A DNA stretch of 64,000 nt from an uncultured Thalassotalea sp. (GTDB lineage Bacteria; Pseudomonadota; Gammaproteobacteria; Enterobacterales; Alteromonadaceae), in contig CANMZP010000006.1 of assembly GCA_947502355.1 (NCBI GenBank), positions 62,001 to 126,000 on the forward strand. The letters are read 5' to 3'. Below are positions 55,477-64,000 of the stretch, one piece after another. Within the stretch, counting starts at the first letter, position 1. Each line of letters opens with the position of its first letter. The position numbers and the translations under genes were made by a program. A model generated the notes under the pieces. It had not been told where the DNA came from, searched no databases, and worked only from the letters and a program-made list of their open reading frames with translations.

Positions 55477-56639
55477 TGAGCGTTATAAATGAAATGCTAA
55501 AAGACTTGGATAAACGCAAGGCGGCCGAGCAACCAGCAAAAGAGCATGAAGTGTATGTGCAATCGACACAACATGGTAAGCAAGGCGTTGATTATAAACT
55601 TCTTATCATTGCTATATTAGTCACCGGTATTGTGTGCTTTGCGGTGATGAGTTTTTTACACAAAGACACTAATCCGGTTCAAGGGCTTACCGTTCAGACT
55701 GTGAAGGATACAACCGATGTAGCAAAAGTAACGGATAATATAGCGCAAAGCCAAGCAACGAAAGTTCAATCGAAAGTTCAGCCCATAAATGAAGAAACTC
55801 TCGTTACTTCAGTGCCTCTAAATAACACGGCTGTAAAGCAACCTGCCACAAATATCGTTAAATTAGAAAATACACAAGATGTTGCTGCTAAAGAAGTGTC
55901 TTCAAATAAAGCGACCCCTGAAGTAATAAGCGCTAATACAAATGCTCGTGTAGTCGATGATCCTGAACCAGTAATCATATCGACGCATAACAATGGCCAG
56001 ACGCCAGAGTCGGTAACGAAAAGTCTTAATACCGATACGGCTAGCTTAACCATTGCCACCGTTGAGTTAACGCCAAAGCAATTAGCCGATAAGAAATACA
56101 AACAAGCAATGCGGGCAATAAATAATAAAGATGCGCATACGGCGGAAAAATTACTTGAAGAAGCGTTAATTTTGTCGGCACATCATTTGGAAGCTCGCAA
56201 ACAACTTGCCGCGCTTTGGTTTGGTCGCCAAGCCAATGGGCAAGCAATAAATGTATTAGCACAAGGCATTGCTTTAACGCCTAAAAGTGAAGAGTTGCGC
56301 ATAATGCAAGCCAGGATATATGCAGGACAAGGGGAGTTTAGCAAGGCTTTTAATGCCTTAAAGCCCTTGTCTGACAGCATTAATGTAGAATATCAACAAG
56401 CTTTAGCAACGATGGCAAGTCAGGCCAAGCAATTTCCTTTTGCAGTAAAGGCTTATCAGAAATTGATTGTGTTAAACCCTGAACAAGGTCGTTGGTGGTT
56501 AGGAATGGCCATTGCGCTAGACAGTGATGGTCAGTATCAGCAGGCCACGTTAGCCTATCAAAAAGCATTGCACAGTAAGCAGTTATCACAAAGTTCAATC
56601 AACTTTGTTAACACCCGATTAATGGAACTGGGAGAATAA
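55476..56639 (+). CDS. mshN: MSHA biogenesis protein MshN (TPR)
   Basis: 387 aa. N-terminal MSVINEMLKDLDKRKA is typical. One transmembrane helix (LLIIAILVTGIVCFAVMSFL), a long low-complexity Thr/Val/Asn linker (about 75-195), then TPR repeats in the C-terminal half: KYKQAMRAINNKDAHTAEKLLEEAL and FAVKAYQKLIVLNPEQGRWWLGMAIALDSDGQYQQATLAYQKAL. Inner-membrane scaffold of the pilus machine. Confidence 0.92.
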   Translation: MSVINEMLKDLDKRKAAEQPAKEHEVYVQSTQHGKQGVDYKLLIIAILVTGIVCFAVMSFLHKDTNPVQGLTVQTVKDTTDVAKVTDNIAQSQATKVQSKVQPINEETLVTSVPLNNTAVKQPATNIVKLENTQDVAAKEVSSNKATPEVISANTNARVVDDPEPVIISTHNNGQTPESVTKSLNTDTASLTIATVELTPKQLADKKYKQAMRAINNKDAHTAEKLLEEALILSAHHLEARKQLAALWFGRQANGQAINVLAQGIALTPKSEELRIMQARIYAGQGEFSKAFNALKPLSDSINVEYQQALATMASQAKQFPFAVKAYQKLIVLNPEQGRWWLGMAIALDSDGQYQQATLAYQKALHSKQLSQSSINFVNTRLMELGE

Positions 56640-56640
56640 A

Positions 56641-58347
56641 ATGGCCCCTAAACGTTTAAAACTTCGCTTAGGTGATTTGCTTGTAAAAGAGAATATTATT
56701 TCTGAAGAGCAACTTATTCATGCCTTAAATATGCAAAAAAACACCCACCGTAAACTGGGTGACTCGTTAATCGACTTAAATTATATTACTGAAAAACAAC
56801 TTCTGCAGTTTTTGGCTAAGCAATTAGATTTACCGTTTATTGATATTGCACAGCGCTTTATCGCCCCTAACGTTGTTGATTTACTGCCAGAGATTCATGC
56901 TCGGCGATTACGGGCATTGGTGTTGGAGTTCGATGAGCACAGCGTGTTAATTGGGATGAGTGACCCCGCCGACTTGTCTGCACTGGATCAGCTGGAAACC
57001 TATCTGGGCAATCGTGAAATAAATATTGCTGCAGTAAGTGAATCACAACTGTTTAATGCCTTCGATAATTTGTACCGAAGAACGGCTGAAATCGAATCTT
57101 TTGCCAGTCAACTTGAAGAAGAATACCTTGATAGCGAAAGCATTGAGTTTTTAACGGGCAGTGATGAGGGCAGTGATGCAACAGTTGATAAGCTTTTGCA
57201 ATCGGTATTTGAAGATGCTGTTCAAATGCGCGCATCGGATGTGCATATTGAACCTGAAAAAAATCAGTTTAGAATACGCCAACGTGTAGATGGGATATTG
57301 CAAGAAAACGTCATTCATCAAGCCAAAATTGCGTCAGCACTTGTGCTTAAATTGAAACTGATGGCCAACTTGGATATTTCCGAGAAACGCTTACCACAAG
57401 ATGGACGCTTTCATTTAAAGGTTAAGAATCACGAAATTGATGTGCGTTTATCTACTATGCCAGTTCAGCACGGTGAATCAGTGGTTATGCGTTTATTGGA
57501 TCAAACCGATGGCATCATTAGTCTAGAACATTCAGGGATGCCAGCTCACCTAATAGAACGCTTACGTATGCAAATTTCTCGTTCTTACGGAATGGTGTTA
57601 GTAACCGGTCCAACCGGTAGTGGTAAAACAACTACTTTATATGCCGCATTATCTGAGCTGAATAAATCAGAAAAGAAAATCATTACGGTTGAAGATCCTG
57701 TGGAATACCAATTACCGAGGGTCAATCAAGTACAGGTAAGTCAAAAAATCGATTTGTCGTTTTCTCGAATTTTACGAACGGCGCTTCGTCAAGATCCGGA
57801 TATTTTGATGATTGGTGAGATGCGTGACGCTGAAACCGTAGAAATTGGTTTGCGAGGTGCCTTAACGGGTCACATGGTCTTGTCTACGTTACATACGAAC
57901 GATGCCATAACCAGTGCCATTCGTTTGATTGATATGGGAGCTCAGGGCTTTTTGGTGAGTAGTGCGTTAAGGGCCATTGTTGCTCAGCGACTAGTCCGCC
58001 GTATTTGTAATAACTGTAAAGTTGAAGACACGTTAGCAGAGCAAGACAAATTTTGGTTATCAAATTTGATAGGGCGAAAAGTAGATCAAACATTTTATCG
58101 TGGAGCTGGTTGTCAGTCATGCAATAATACTGGGTATCACGGACGCATAGGTGTATTTGAATTACTCGAACTTAACCAAGGCATGATGGATGCGCTTAAA
58201 CGAGAGGACACTGAAAGCTTTACTCGTATTGCTCGAGAAGATGAAAGCTATGTGCCTTTGGCAAAAGCAGCATTTTCTTATGCAGAGCAAGGTTTAGTAA
58301 CGGTTGATGAAGTATTACGCCTTACTGAAATGAATGATATTAGCTAA
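56641..58347 (+). CDS. mshE: MSHA extension ATPase MshE
   Basis: 568 aa hexameric ATPase that extends the pilus. The N-terminus carries two tandem MshEN motifs: LRLGDLLVKENIISEEQLIHALNMQ-type and KLGDSLIDLNYITEKQLLQFLAKQ, the arrangement shown in Vibrio cholerae MshE to bind cyclic di-GMP. The ATPase core has Walker A GPTGSGKTT (about 323-331), an Asp box DVHIEPEKNQFRIRQRVDG, Walker B DILMIGEMRDAET, the His box STLHTNDA, and a zinc tetracysteine (CNNC...CQSC). Confidence 0.96.
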   Translation: MAPKRLKLRLGDLLVKENIISEEQLIHALNMQKNTHRKLGDSLIDLNYITEKQLLQFLAKQLDLPFIDIAQRFIAPNVVDLLPEIHARRLRALVLEFDEHSVLIGMSDPADLSALDQLETYLGNREINIAAVSESQLFNAFDNLYRRTAEIESFASQLEEEYLDSESIEFLTGSDEGSDATVDKLLQSVFEDAVQMRASDVHIEPEKNQFRIRQRVDGILQENVIHQAKIASALVLKLKLMANLDISEKRLPQDGRFHLKVKNHEIDVRLSTMPVQHGESVVMRLLDQTDGIISLEHSGMPAHLIERLRMQISRSYGMVLVTGPTGSGKTTTLYAALSELNKSEKKIITVEDPVEYQLPRVNQVQVSQKIDLSFSRILRTALRQDPDILMIGEMRDAETVEIGLRGALTGHMVLSTLHTNDAITSAIRLIDMGAQGFLVSSALRAIVAQRLVRRICNNCKVEDTLAEQDKFWLSNLIGRKVDQTFYRGAGCQSCNNTGYHGRIGVFELLELNQGMMDALKREDTESFTRIAREDESYVPLAKAAFSYAEQGLVTVDEVLRLTEMNDIS

Positions 58348-58367
58348 AACAGACGTTAAATAACCTT

Positions 58368-59597
58368 ATGGCACAATTTCACTATATAGGCCGCAATAAA
58401 AATGGTCAGCAAACAAATGGCACGCTAGAAGCAAATAGCAGTGCGCATGCGGCTGAGCAATTATCAAAACGAAGTATTATCCCTATTACCATCAAGCCTT
58501 ATCTTGAAAGTAATCGTGCGAGCAAAGAAATTAATATAGGCGAGTTGCTGCAACCTAAAACAGTTCGCTCTGTCGATATGATCATGTTTTGTCGACAAAT
58601 GTATGCCTTAATGCGTTCGGGCGTTCCCATATTAAAAGCGATTAAAGGTTTATCTGAAACCACTAAATCAACGGTATTACGCGATGTATTAAATGACATC
58701 AATGAAAAACTAGAGCGAGGTATTACCTTATCTTCTGCAATGCATAATCACCCAAAGGTGTTTGGCCACTTAGTGACCAGTATTGTTCACGTGGGTGAAA
58801 ATACCGGTCAATTAGATGAGTCATTTGCTAAGCTAGCTCAATATTTGGAACGCGAAGAAGAAACCAAGAAAAACATAAAGCAAGCGATGCGTTACCCAAG
58901 TTTTGTTGTCATTTCTTTAGTAATCGCTATGTTTGTTTTAAACATCTTTGTGATCCCGGTTTTTGCCGATATGTTTGCTCAATTTAAAGCGGAATTACCA
59001 TTGCCCACCCGTATTTTAATGGCCAGTTCTGATTTGTTCATCAATTATTGGCCGGTAATGCTACTCGCTATTTTTGCCGCCATCATTTTGGTCAAACGTT
59101 CTTTGGCGACAAAAGTAGGTCGTTACAACTGGGATAGGTACAAATTAAGGTTGCCATTAATCGGCAACATTTTTGAACGCTCCTATCTTGCCCGCTTTGC
59201 ACACAGCTTTGCCATCGTCTTAAAGGCTGGCGTGCCAATCACGCAAGGCTTGAACCTTACTTCAGATGCTATTAGTAACTCCTATATGGGGGACAAAGTG
59301 TTGGAGATGCGCAAAAAGGTAGAAAAAGGTGAGACCTTATTGCGGACAGCCACTAGCAGCCAGCTTTTTACCCCATTGGTTTTGCAAATGATTGCAGTAG
59401 GTGAAGAAACAGGCCGTATCGATGAATTACTTGAAGAGGTTGCTGGTTTTTATGAGCGAGAAGTTGATTACGACTTAAAGACCTTAACAGACCGTATCGA
59501 GCCCATATTGATAGGCTTAATGGCTGGTATTGTTCTAATATTAGCGCTTGGTATTTTCCTACCTATGTGGGATATGTACTCGGTGGTTCAAGGTTAA
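58368..59597 (+). CDS. mshG: MSHA inner-membrane platform protein MshG
   Basis: 409 aa GspF/PilC family protein that couples MshE to pilin assembly. Two GspF domains: MIMFCRQMYALMRSGVPILKAIKGLSETTKS and RFAHSFAIVLKAGVPITQGLNLTSDAISN. Each is followed by transmembrane helices (YPSFVVISLVIAMFVLNIFVIPVF and IEPILIGLMAGIVLILALGIFLPMWDM). Length and layout are normal. Confidence 0.96.
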   Translation: MAQFHYIGRNKNGQQTNGTLEANSSAHAAEQLSKRSIIPITIKPYLESNRASKEINIGELLQPKTVRSVDMIMFCRQMYALMRSGVPILKAIKGLSETTKSTVLRDVLNDINEKLERGITLSSAMHNHPKVFGHLVTSIVHVGENTGQLDESFAKLAQYLEREEETKKNIKQAMRYPSFVVISLVIAMFVLNIFVIPVFADMFAQFKAELPLPTRILMASSDLFINYWPVMLLAIFAAIILVKRSLATKVGRYNWDRYKLRLPLIGNIFERSYLARFAHSFAIVLKAGVPITQGLNLTSDAISNSYMGDKVLEMRKKVEKGETLLRTATSSQLFTPLVLQMIAVGEETGRIDELLEEVAGFYEREVDYDLKTLTDRIEPILIGLMAGIVLILALGIFLPMWDMYSVVQG

Positions 59598-59599
59598 CT

Positions 59600-60085
59600 A
59601 TGGGGCGTTATAGTGTTGCGCAGTACAAGATATTGCTCAGCTTTATTATTATCAGCATTCTAGTAACGGTACTTTGGTTTAAGTTTAAGAAAAATGAATC
59701 CAATATATTAGCCATCACCATGGAGTCAACTGCCGCTGTTTTTGCTAATAAAGTCATGATGGTGCATGCGCAATGGTTAATGACTGGCAAAGATGACATT
59801 GTTTATATAAAAGAAAGTCACTTGGGTACAGGAGCTAAGGTAGAGAATATCGGATATAGAGTGAACGAATTTGGGTGGCCTGATTTATCAATAGACCATG
59901 ATGCTTGCGCCAGATTATGGCAAAAAATGACTGGTATTGAATTGGAAGTTGTAAATCAACCTATCGCCGTTATTGAAGTGAAAGGTACTCAAAAGGTAGA
60001 AGCTAGGGTTTGCCGCTATCATTTAAACGCCAAACACTACATCGAGTATAATAGTGCATCGGGAAAAATAACCAATAAAAATTAG
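59600..60085 (+). CDS. mshF: MSHA biogenesis protein MshF
   Basis: 161 aa from the ATG at 59600, 2 bp after the mshG stop; the in-frame ATG at 59567 lies within mshG. One N-terminal transmembrane helix (ILLSFIIISILVTVLWFKF) and a periplasmic domain with a conserved GWP (NEFGWPDLSID) and CRYHL. Poorly characterised, but always in this position. It ends the first part of the locus. Confidence 0.85.
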   Translation: MGRYSVAQYKILLSFIIISILVTVLWFKFKKNESNILAITMESTAAVFANKVMMVHAQWLMTGKDDIVYIKESHLGTGAKVENIGYRVNEFGWPDLSIDHDACARLWQKMTGIELEVVNQPIAVIEVKGTQKVEARVCRYHLNAKHYIEYNSASGKITNKN

Positions 60086-60089
60086 TCGC

Positions 60090-60120
60090 TTGACAGGTTT
60101 TTATTGCAATAATTTATTAT
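60090..60120 (+). promoter_or_regulatory. Possible promoter before mshB
   Basis: A perfect -35 box TTGACA (60090-60095) is followed by the -10-like TATTAT (60115-60120) at a long 19-bp spacing. It would allow the pilin genes to be transcribed apart from the machinery genes. Confidence 0.4.
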
Positions 60121-60160
60121 TTTATTAAAGTAAGTAGTAGGCAGCTAATCAGAGAAAAAT

Positions 60161-60793
60161 ATGAATAACGATAAATGTTTAAACGTAAAAAATTCAAGCC
60201 GGGTTAACGGTTTTACCTTAATTGAGCTAGTAGTCGTTGTGGTGTTACTTGGCCTATTAGCGGTTATAGCCGTGCCAAAATACATCGATTTAACTGAACA
60301 AGCGCAACAAGCCAATATTGAAGGCATGGCTGGTGGTTTTGCTACGGGTGTATCGCTTGCCCGCTCACAATGGGAAGCGGAAGGCCGCCCCAATGATGGT
60401 AATTACAATGTCATCAACTACGACGGCAGCAACCTGATCCTAACAACCGAAAACCAAAACCAGGGCGTACGTCCAGGTTACCCAATTGGTTTAGCTGGTG
60501 GAAATGACTCTCTACAATTAGCTGACTGTGTAGACGTTTGGAACAATATTCTTCAACAACCACCTTTGATAACAAGTAATATAGCGGATCTTAATGGTGT
60601 TGATGGGGACAGCTACAAGTATTTAGTCCGACGAGGCGGCACTGGTTCAAGTGCTTACTGTATCTACTTTTTAAAAGAAACACTAAATAAAACAAACGAT
60701 CAATACACCGCACCAACAGACGAAAATGTAGGCAACAATTTTACCTATTTACCAGCCACAAGCTCTGTGGTTATCAATATTAATCAAAATTAG
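60161..60793 (+). CDS. mshB: MSHA minor pilin MshB
   Basis: 210 aa type IV prepilin. A 17-residue leader ends in G before F (VNG|FTLIELVVVVVLLGLLAVIAVPKYIDLT), with the Glu5 that is needed for assembly. The globular domain has two cysteines (ADCVDVW and YCIYFL). Longer than the major pilin and with a longer leader, as expected for MshB. It precedes mshA by 105 bp. Confidence 0.9.
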   Translation: MNNDKCLNVKNSSRVNGFTLIELVVVVVLLGLLAVIAVPKYIDLTEQAQQANIEGMAGGFATGVSLARSQWEAEGRPNDGNYNVINYDGSNLILTTENQNQGVRPGYPIGLAGGNDSLQLADCVDVWNNILQQPPLITSNIADLNGVDGDSYKYLVRRGGTGSSAYCIYFLKETLNKTNDQYTAPTDENVGNNFTYLPATSSVVININQN

Positions 60794-60823
60794 CGACAGC
60801 TGTTACAAAATATATAAAAATAA

Positions 60824-60854
60824 TTACTGATGTGAAATTACATTTAAGTATAAT
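60824..60854 (+). promoter_or_regulatory. Possible mshA promoter
   Basis: A perfect -10 box TATAAT (60849-60854), 45 bp before the mshA start, with TTACTG (60824-60829) as a weak -35 at 19 bp. A dedicated promoter fits the high expression expected of the major pilin. Confidence 0.45.
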
Positions 60855-60898
60855 CGCTCACAATGTAATGAATTTAAAACTTCAAGGATATTAAAAAA

Positions 60899-61348
60899 AT
60901 GAGAAATAAAGGTTTTACGCTAATTGAATTAGTAATCGTAATCGTAATTCTAGGTATTTTAGCGGCTACTGCAGCACCTAAATTTTTAGATTTATCAGGT
61001 GATGCACGCGCGTCTGTGATGAAAGGTGTTCAAGGCTCTCTTAATTCAGTCGCAGATATTGTTCACGCAAAAGCTTTAATTGAGGGCAAAACAACTGGTA
61101 GCCAAACTCTGGATGAGGTTGATAATATAGGGGTGTCTATTTCAGTTGAAAGTGGCTGGCCAGCAGCTGATAGTATCGTTAATTTGATTGAATTGGGTGC
61201 TGAAAGTGATGTTTCGGCTACGACTTCGGGCACTGACACTGTAATTTTTCAGCATGGTGGAACAACTGATACTTGTACTACTACATATGTTGAGTCTGAT
61301 AATGTAGAAACAAGACCTTCTATTACATCAGATACTGATAATTGTTAA
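60899..61348 (+). CDS. mshA: MSHA major pilin MshA
   Basis: 149 aa type IVa pilin. Short leader MRNKG, then FTLIELVIVIVILGILAATAAPKFLDLSGDARASVMKGVQGSLNSV, the typical N-terminal helix with Glu5. Two cysteines (CTTTY and the final C) would form the C-terminal D-region loop. Many Thr and Ser residues lie in the second half (DVSATTSGTD), which might be glycosylated by the adjacent PglL enzyme. A strong terminator follows. Confidence 0.95.
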   Translation: MRNKGFTLIELVIVIVILGILAATAAPKFLDLSGDARASVMKGVQGSLNSVADIVHAKALIEGKTTGSQTLDEVDNIGVSISVESGWPAADSIVNLIELGAESDVSATTSGTDTVIFQHGGTTDTCTTTYVESDNVETRPSITSDTDNC

Positions 61349-61367
61349 TAATAGTTTTTCTTGAAAG

Positions 61368-61393
61368 TGCCTGCAGTAGCAGGCATTTTTTTT
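61368..61393 (+). terminator. Intrinsic terminator of mshA
   Basis: TGCCTGC-AGTA-GCAGGCA stem-loop followed by T8, 20 bp after the mshA stop codon. Confidence 0.92.
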
Positions 61394-61414
61394 GATAGAG
61401 ATTTAAATATATTC

Positions 61415-63127
61415 TCAAAAATAATCCCTTTCAGGAAATAATCGCATTGCATCGCGAATAATAGTTACCCCTTCTTCTTTATCGTACTCGGCTTTCATTT
61501 TGTGAAGAGATTGAAAGGCCAATATCATGTTGTTATACACTTTTTCACTTGGCTTCCTTGCCACATAATCTGTTCCCCAGTGGATATAATCTTTTATACC
61601 CTTACTGTTTTGGTTCATAACGGCAATGAGTAAGTTTTGATTATTAATGCGTTGTTCAAGGTAATCACGCCATACCACTAGGTTATAGGCTTTCAATAAA
61701 ATCTCCCTATGTTTAGCGCCTGCTGCTTCATATTGCTCAATGTAATAAGAAGATTGCAGCGTACTAAGCATAAAAATAGTTCCTGACGTAGGTACGATTA
61801 AAGCAAAACTTTTAGCGATAAAATCGAAACGGAAAGCTTTTACTAAGGTATCCTTTTCTTGGCAAAAAAACAGGCTGCAATTTATCAGCAACAAAAACAC
61901 CAACCAATGAATCGTTGAGTGATAAAACGGGTATTCAGTTTGGGTATGCAATAATATTGGGGTAATTAACCCAATGAAACTTATTGTTTTTAACAAGTGC
62001 ACTTTATAAAAAATACTTAAATACGCAATTGCTAATAATGTTAGGCCGAGTATTGCGACTATCCCACCTTCAATTCCCCAAAATAACACTTCATTATGTG
62101 GATGATTTAAGTTTTTTAGCGGCATGGCTAATTCAGGATTTTTCAATTTTTGCTGTAAATGAAACTCTCTATATTCTTTAGAAAAACCGCCATAACCATA
62201 ACCGGCAATCGGGTTTTCTTTTATCATGGAGAAGCCCACTTTAAAAATATCTACCCGTACATCCTGTGCTTCAAAAAGTGGGGCATTAGCTTGGGTTTGA
62301 CTTTCTGGCTTCATAAGCGTGGCGCTAGAAATACCAAGGATAATAAGCACCGCAGCAGTAATTAAATGCTTGTGTCTAAATTTGTATAAATACGGGCTTA
62401 GTAGCAGCACTCCAGCAATGGCGCCATAAATCCCTGTTTTAGATTGGATGAAATAAAGCGAAAATGCACAACTAAACTGGCAAAGAAAAATCAGAATAAG
62501 CCATTTCGGTTGTTCAGCAAGCCATTGTTTTTGTGCCGACAAATATAAAGATAAAACTACACCTGTGGCCATAAATGATGACATTACATTAGTTTGTAAA
62601 AATACCCCACTAGGCTGTTTAGATAGTGGTATAAATAGAAATAACGCTTTCACGATAGGCCATTCGTTAATTACTTGCAATACGCTTTCATGACCAGCCT
62701 TTAAAGCGATAACTTGGAAAATACTGATAAGCGATTGAATAGCAATACCAATAAGAATTAGCGCTAATATGGATAGGTGCTGGTTACGGCTTAACTTAAA
62801 TTGAAATATGGTAAAACTAAACGCTAAACCTGCGAAAAGGCCGATTAACCTTGGAATAGCATAGTCACTATGTGGCGCCCCATAAAACAGTGGCAGGCAA
62901 AGTAAAATAAAGGCCGCTAAAAAAATCAGATGGAATTTATGATATAAAAAGCCTTGCTGCTGGCTAATCTTCCATAAACCTAGGCCAATGATTATAGATA
63001 CAAAAATCCAGCTAACGGTGTTGAAGGCCAAATAAAGACCATAACCACCAGGTGTTGGCATAAAGAAATGCATACTGAATATGAATAATAAGCCTAGTGT
63101 TATTTGATAAGAACGAGTAATTGTCAT
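61415..63127 (-). CDS. PglL-type O-oligosaccharyltransferase (pilin glycosylation)
   Basis: 570 aa from the ATG at 63127; a TTG at 63196 would add 23 residues and has no ribosome-binding site. About 11-12 transmembrane helices with a large periplasmic loop holding GYGYGGFSKEYREFH and LNHPHNEVLFWGIEGG, the H-X-N-E motif of Wzy_C/O-antigen-ligase-like transferases. The start MHFFMPTPGGYGLYLAFNT resembles the PglL_A region. The C-terminal part has QYEAAGAKHREILLKAYNLVVWRDYLEQRIN, as in the Wzy_C_2 domain of PglL. Position between mshA and mshC on the opposite strand suggests it transfers a lipid-linked glycan to MshA. Confidence 0.85.
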   Translation of the reverse strand: MTITRSYQITLGLLFIFSMHFFMPTPGGYGLYLAFNTVSWIFVSIIIGLGLWKISQQQGFLYHKFHLIFLAAFILLCLPLFYGAPHSDYAIPRLIGLFAGLAFSFTIFQFKLSRNQHLSILALILIGIAIQSLISIFQVIALKAGHESVLQVINEWPIVKALFLFIPLSKQPSGVFLQTNVMSSFMATGVVLSLYLSAQKQWLAEQPKWLILIFLCQFSCAFSLYFIQSKTGIYGAIAGVLLLSPYLYKFRHKHLITAAVLIILGISSATLMKPESQTQANAPLFEAQDVRVDIFKVGFSMIKENPIAGYGYGGFSKEYREFHLQQKLKNPELAMPLKNLNHPHNEVLFWGIEGGIVAILGLTLLAIAYLSIFYKVHLLKTISFIGLITPILLHTQTEYPFYHSTIHWLVFLLLINCSLFFCQEKDTLVKAFRFDFIAKSFALIVPTSGTIFMLSTLQSSYYIEQYEAAGAKHREILLKAYNLVVWRDYLEQRINNQNLLIAVMNQNSKGIKDYIHWGTDYVARKPSEKVYNNMILAFQSLHKMKAEYDKEEGVTIIRDAMRLFPERDYF

Positions 63128-63290
63128 GGCTGTCCGGGTTATCGATAATGAATATTTTTTAAAAGACACAAGCTGATATTTTAGTGTAATATGCAAATCA
63201 TCTATTTGATCAATTTTAAACTATGATCATGTATACTTACCAAACAAAATATCAAATAAAACATTATGTTGAGCGGTTCTAAGTTTTTTA

Positions 63291-63788
63291 ATGAAGACAA
63301 ATACCCTAGCAAAGCAAACTAAGCAAAAAAATATTGGTTTCACTCTACTTGAGATGATCATTGTGATCATTATTATCGCTATTTTGGCCGTTTCGATTGC
63401 ACCTAAATTCATCGGAGTGACCGATTTTAATGCTTACAGTTATCGCGACCAAATGATTTCTGCATTACGCCTCATGCAACAAAAAGCCATGCAAGATACT
63501 CGTGAAAGCATATGTCACCGTATTTTAGTGAATAGTTCTGGTTATGGCGAGGTGGAAAGCGAAAACGAAAACTGTGTGTCGAATTCACTCATTGCTGACT
63601 GGCAAACTCAAAATACGGGCTTTTCTATACCCGCTGAATCCTCTGCAACAATTAATTTTTCCGGACCACTTACGTTTGATTCTTGGGGACGAGTAGAGGA
63701 ATGTGATAGTGGCTGTAGTATTGAATTTCAGTCAGACAGTAACGCCCAACTTTGTATAGAAGCTCAGGGGTATATCCATGCCTGTTAA
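63291..63788 (+). CDS. mshC: MSHA minor pilin MshC
   Basis: 165 aa type IV prepilin-like protein. The leader is MKTNTLAKQTKQKNIG, and the mature protein starts FTLLEMIIVIIIIAILAVSIAPKFIGV, with Glu5. Two pairs of cysteines (ICHRI/NCVS and CDSGC..., with LCIEAQGYIHAC) are in the globular domain. It is probably part of the pilus tip or initiation complex. mshD starts inside its last codons. Confidence 0.88.
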   Translation: MKTNTLAKQTKQKNIGFTLLEMIIVIIIIAILAVSIAPKFIGVTDFNAYSYRDQMISALRLMQQKAMQDTRESICHRILVNSSGYGEVESENENCVSNSLIADWQTQNTGFSIPAESSATINFSGPLTFDSWGRVEECDSGCSIEFQSDSNAQLCIEAQGYIHAC

Positions 63789-64000
63789 TTTTTCTAAGCG
63801 CAGCTATCCTAAAACGCCATTAGCTAAAGGCTATACCTTAATTGAATTGGTCATAGGGTTTACCGTGCTAGCCGTGGCATTGGGCGTTGTGCTAATGGGC
63901 ATGCTACCTAGAGAGAAGCAAAGTGCTGATTTAATTCATATGATCAGGGCCGCCGAGCTTGGTCAGTCGTTAATGAATGAGATCACCGCCAAACCCTTTG
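63778..64000 (+). CDS. mshD: MSHA minor pilin MshD (cut by window edge)
   Basis: The ATG at 63778 overlaps the end of mshC by 11 bp and the frame stays open to the window edge (74 codons). It begins MPVNFSKRSYPKTPLAKG followed by YTLIELVIGFTVLAVALGVVLMGML: a prepilin leader of 18 residues, Tyr instead of Phe as first mature residue, and Glu5. Then REKQSADLIHMIRAAELGQSLMNEI, typical of MshD. Confidence 0.85.
   Translation, partial: MPVNFSKRSYPKTPLAKGYTLIELVIGFTVLAVALGVVLMGMLPREKQSADLIHMIRAAELGQSLMNEITAKPF

Overview
The window is a chromosomal segment of a marine, moderately AT-rich gammaproteobacterium, most likely an alteromonadalean close to Colwelliaceae (Colwellia/Thalassotalea-like). The evidence is an alginate-utilisation locus with TonB-dependent receptors, a PlsB-type acyltransferase, a frataxin/haem block beside lysA-dapF, and a full MSHA type IV pilus locus. 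No rRNA, tRNA, insertion sequence, prophage or CRISPR array was seen. The family assignments rest on motifs read by eye; no database was searched.

Layout. (1) 1-8.2 kb: alginate uptake region. It holds a TonB-dependent receptor cut by the left edge (minus strand), a PL7 alginate lyase lipoprotein with an F5/8C-type module, a multi-domain lipoprotein without a recognisable catalytic domain, and a second large TonB-dependent receptor. Perfect 15-bp palindromes of the form ATTGGT-N3-ACCAAT lie before the second receptor, with weaker copies before the other two transcription units. This suggests one GntR/FadR-type regulon. (2) 8.4-15.1 kb, minus strand: a tripartite RND efflux system (adaptor, pump, outer-membrane factor) behind a LysR regulator, then an exported M20 peptidase to 16.5 kb. 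(3) 16.7-22.7 kb: plsB, an exported kelch protein, a 42-residue membrane protein with an FNR-like site upstream, and an exported alpha/beta hydrolase. (4) 22.9-27.5 kb, minus strand: cyaY-hemC-hemD-hemX-hemY, divergent from lptM-lysA-dapF-DUF484-yigB (27.6-31.4 kb), where xerC is missing from its usual place. (5) 31.7-36.0 kb: a second RND adaptor/pump pair without its own outer-membrane factor. (6) 36.2-39.4 kb: a cluster of DUF2878, chalcone-isomerase-like, DUF3833 and SDR genes after an unrecognised exported protein. (7) 39.4-42.2 kb: thpR, a TraB/GumN protein, a REP-like hairpin, cytochrome b561 and cytochrome b562. (8) 42.4-47.4 kb: rnr, rlmB and the ribosomal operon rpsF-priB-rpsR-rplI. 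(9) 47.7-50.1 kb: two tandem TraT-like lipoproteins and a PLP-dependent ACC deaminase/D-cysteine desulfhydrase family enzyme. (10) 50.4 kb to the right edge: mshI-(N)-J-K-L-M-N-E-G-F-B-A, a PglL-type O-oligosaccharyltransferase on the opposite strand, then mshC and the start of mshD.

How it fits together. The left part binds, cuts and imports alginate. The middle is mostly housekeeping: haem synthesis, lysine/peptidoglycan precursors, phospholipid synthesis, RNA turnover and ribosomal proteins. The right end builds a surface-adhesion pilus whose extension ATPase carries the MshEN cyclic-di-GMP-binding signature and whose pilin may be glycosylated by the embedded PglL enzyme. I found no strong candidate for a wholly new system. 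The best leads are the alginate operators, the FNR-site small membrane protein, the reduced lipid-modification cluster, the missing xerC, and the PglL gene within the msh locus.
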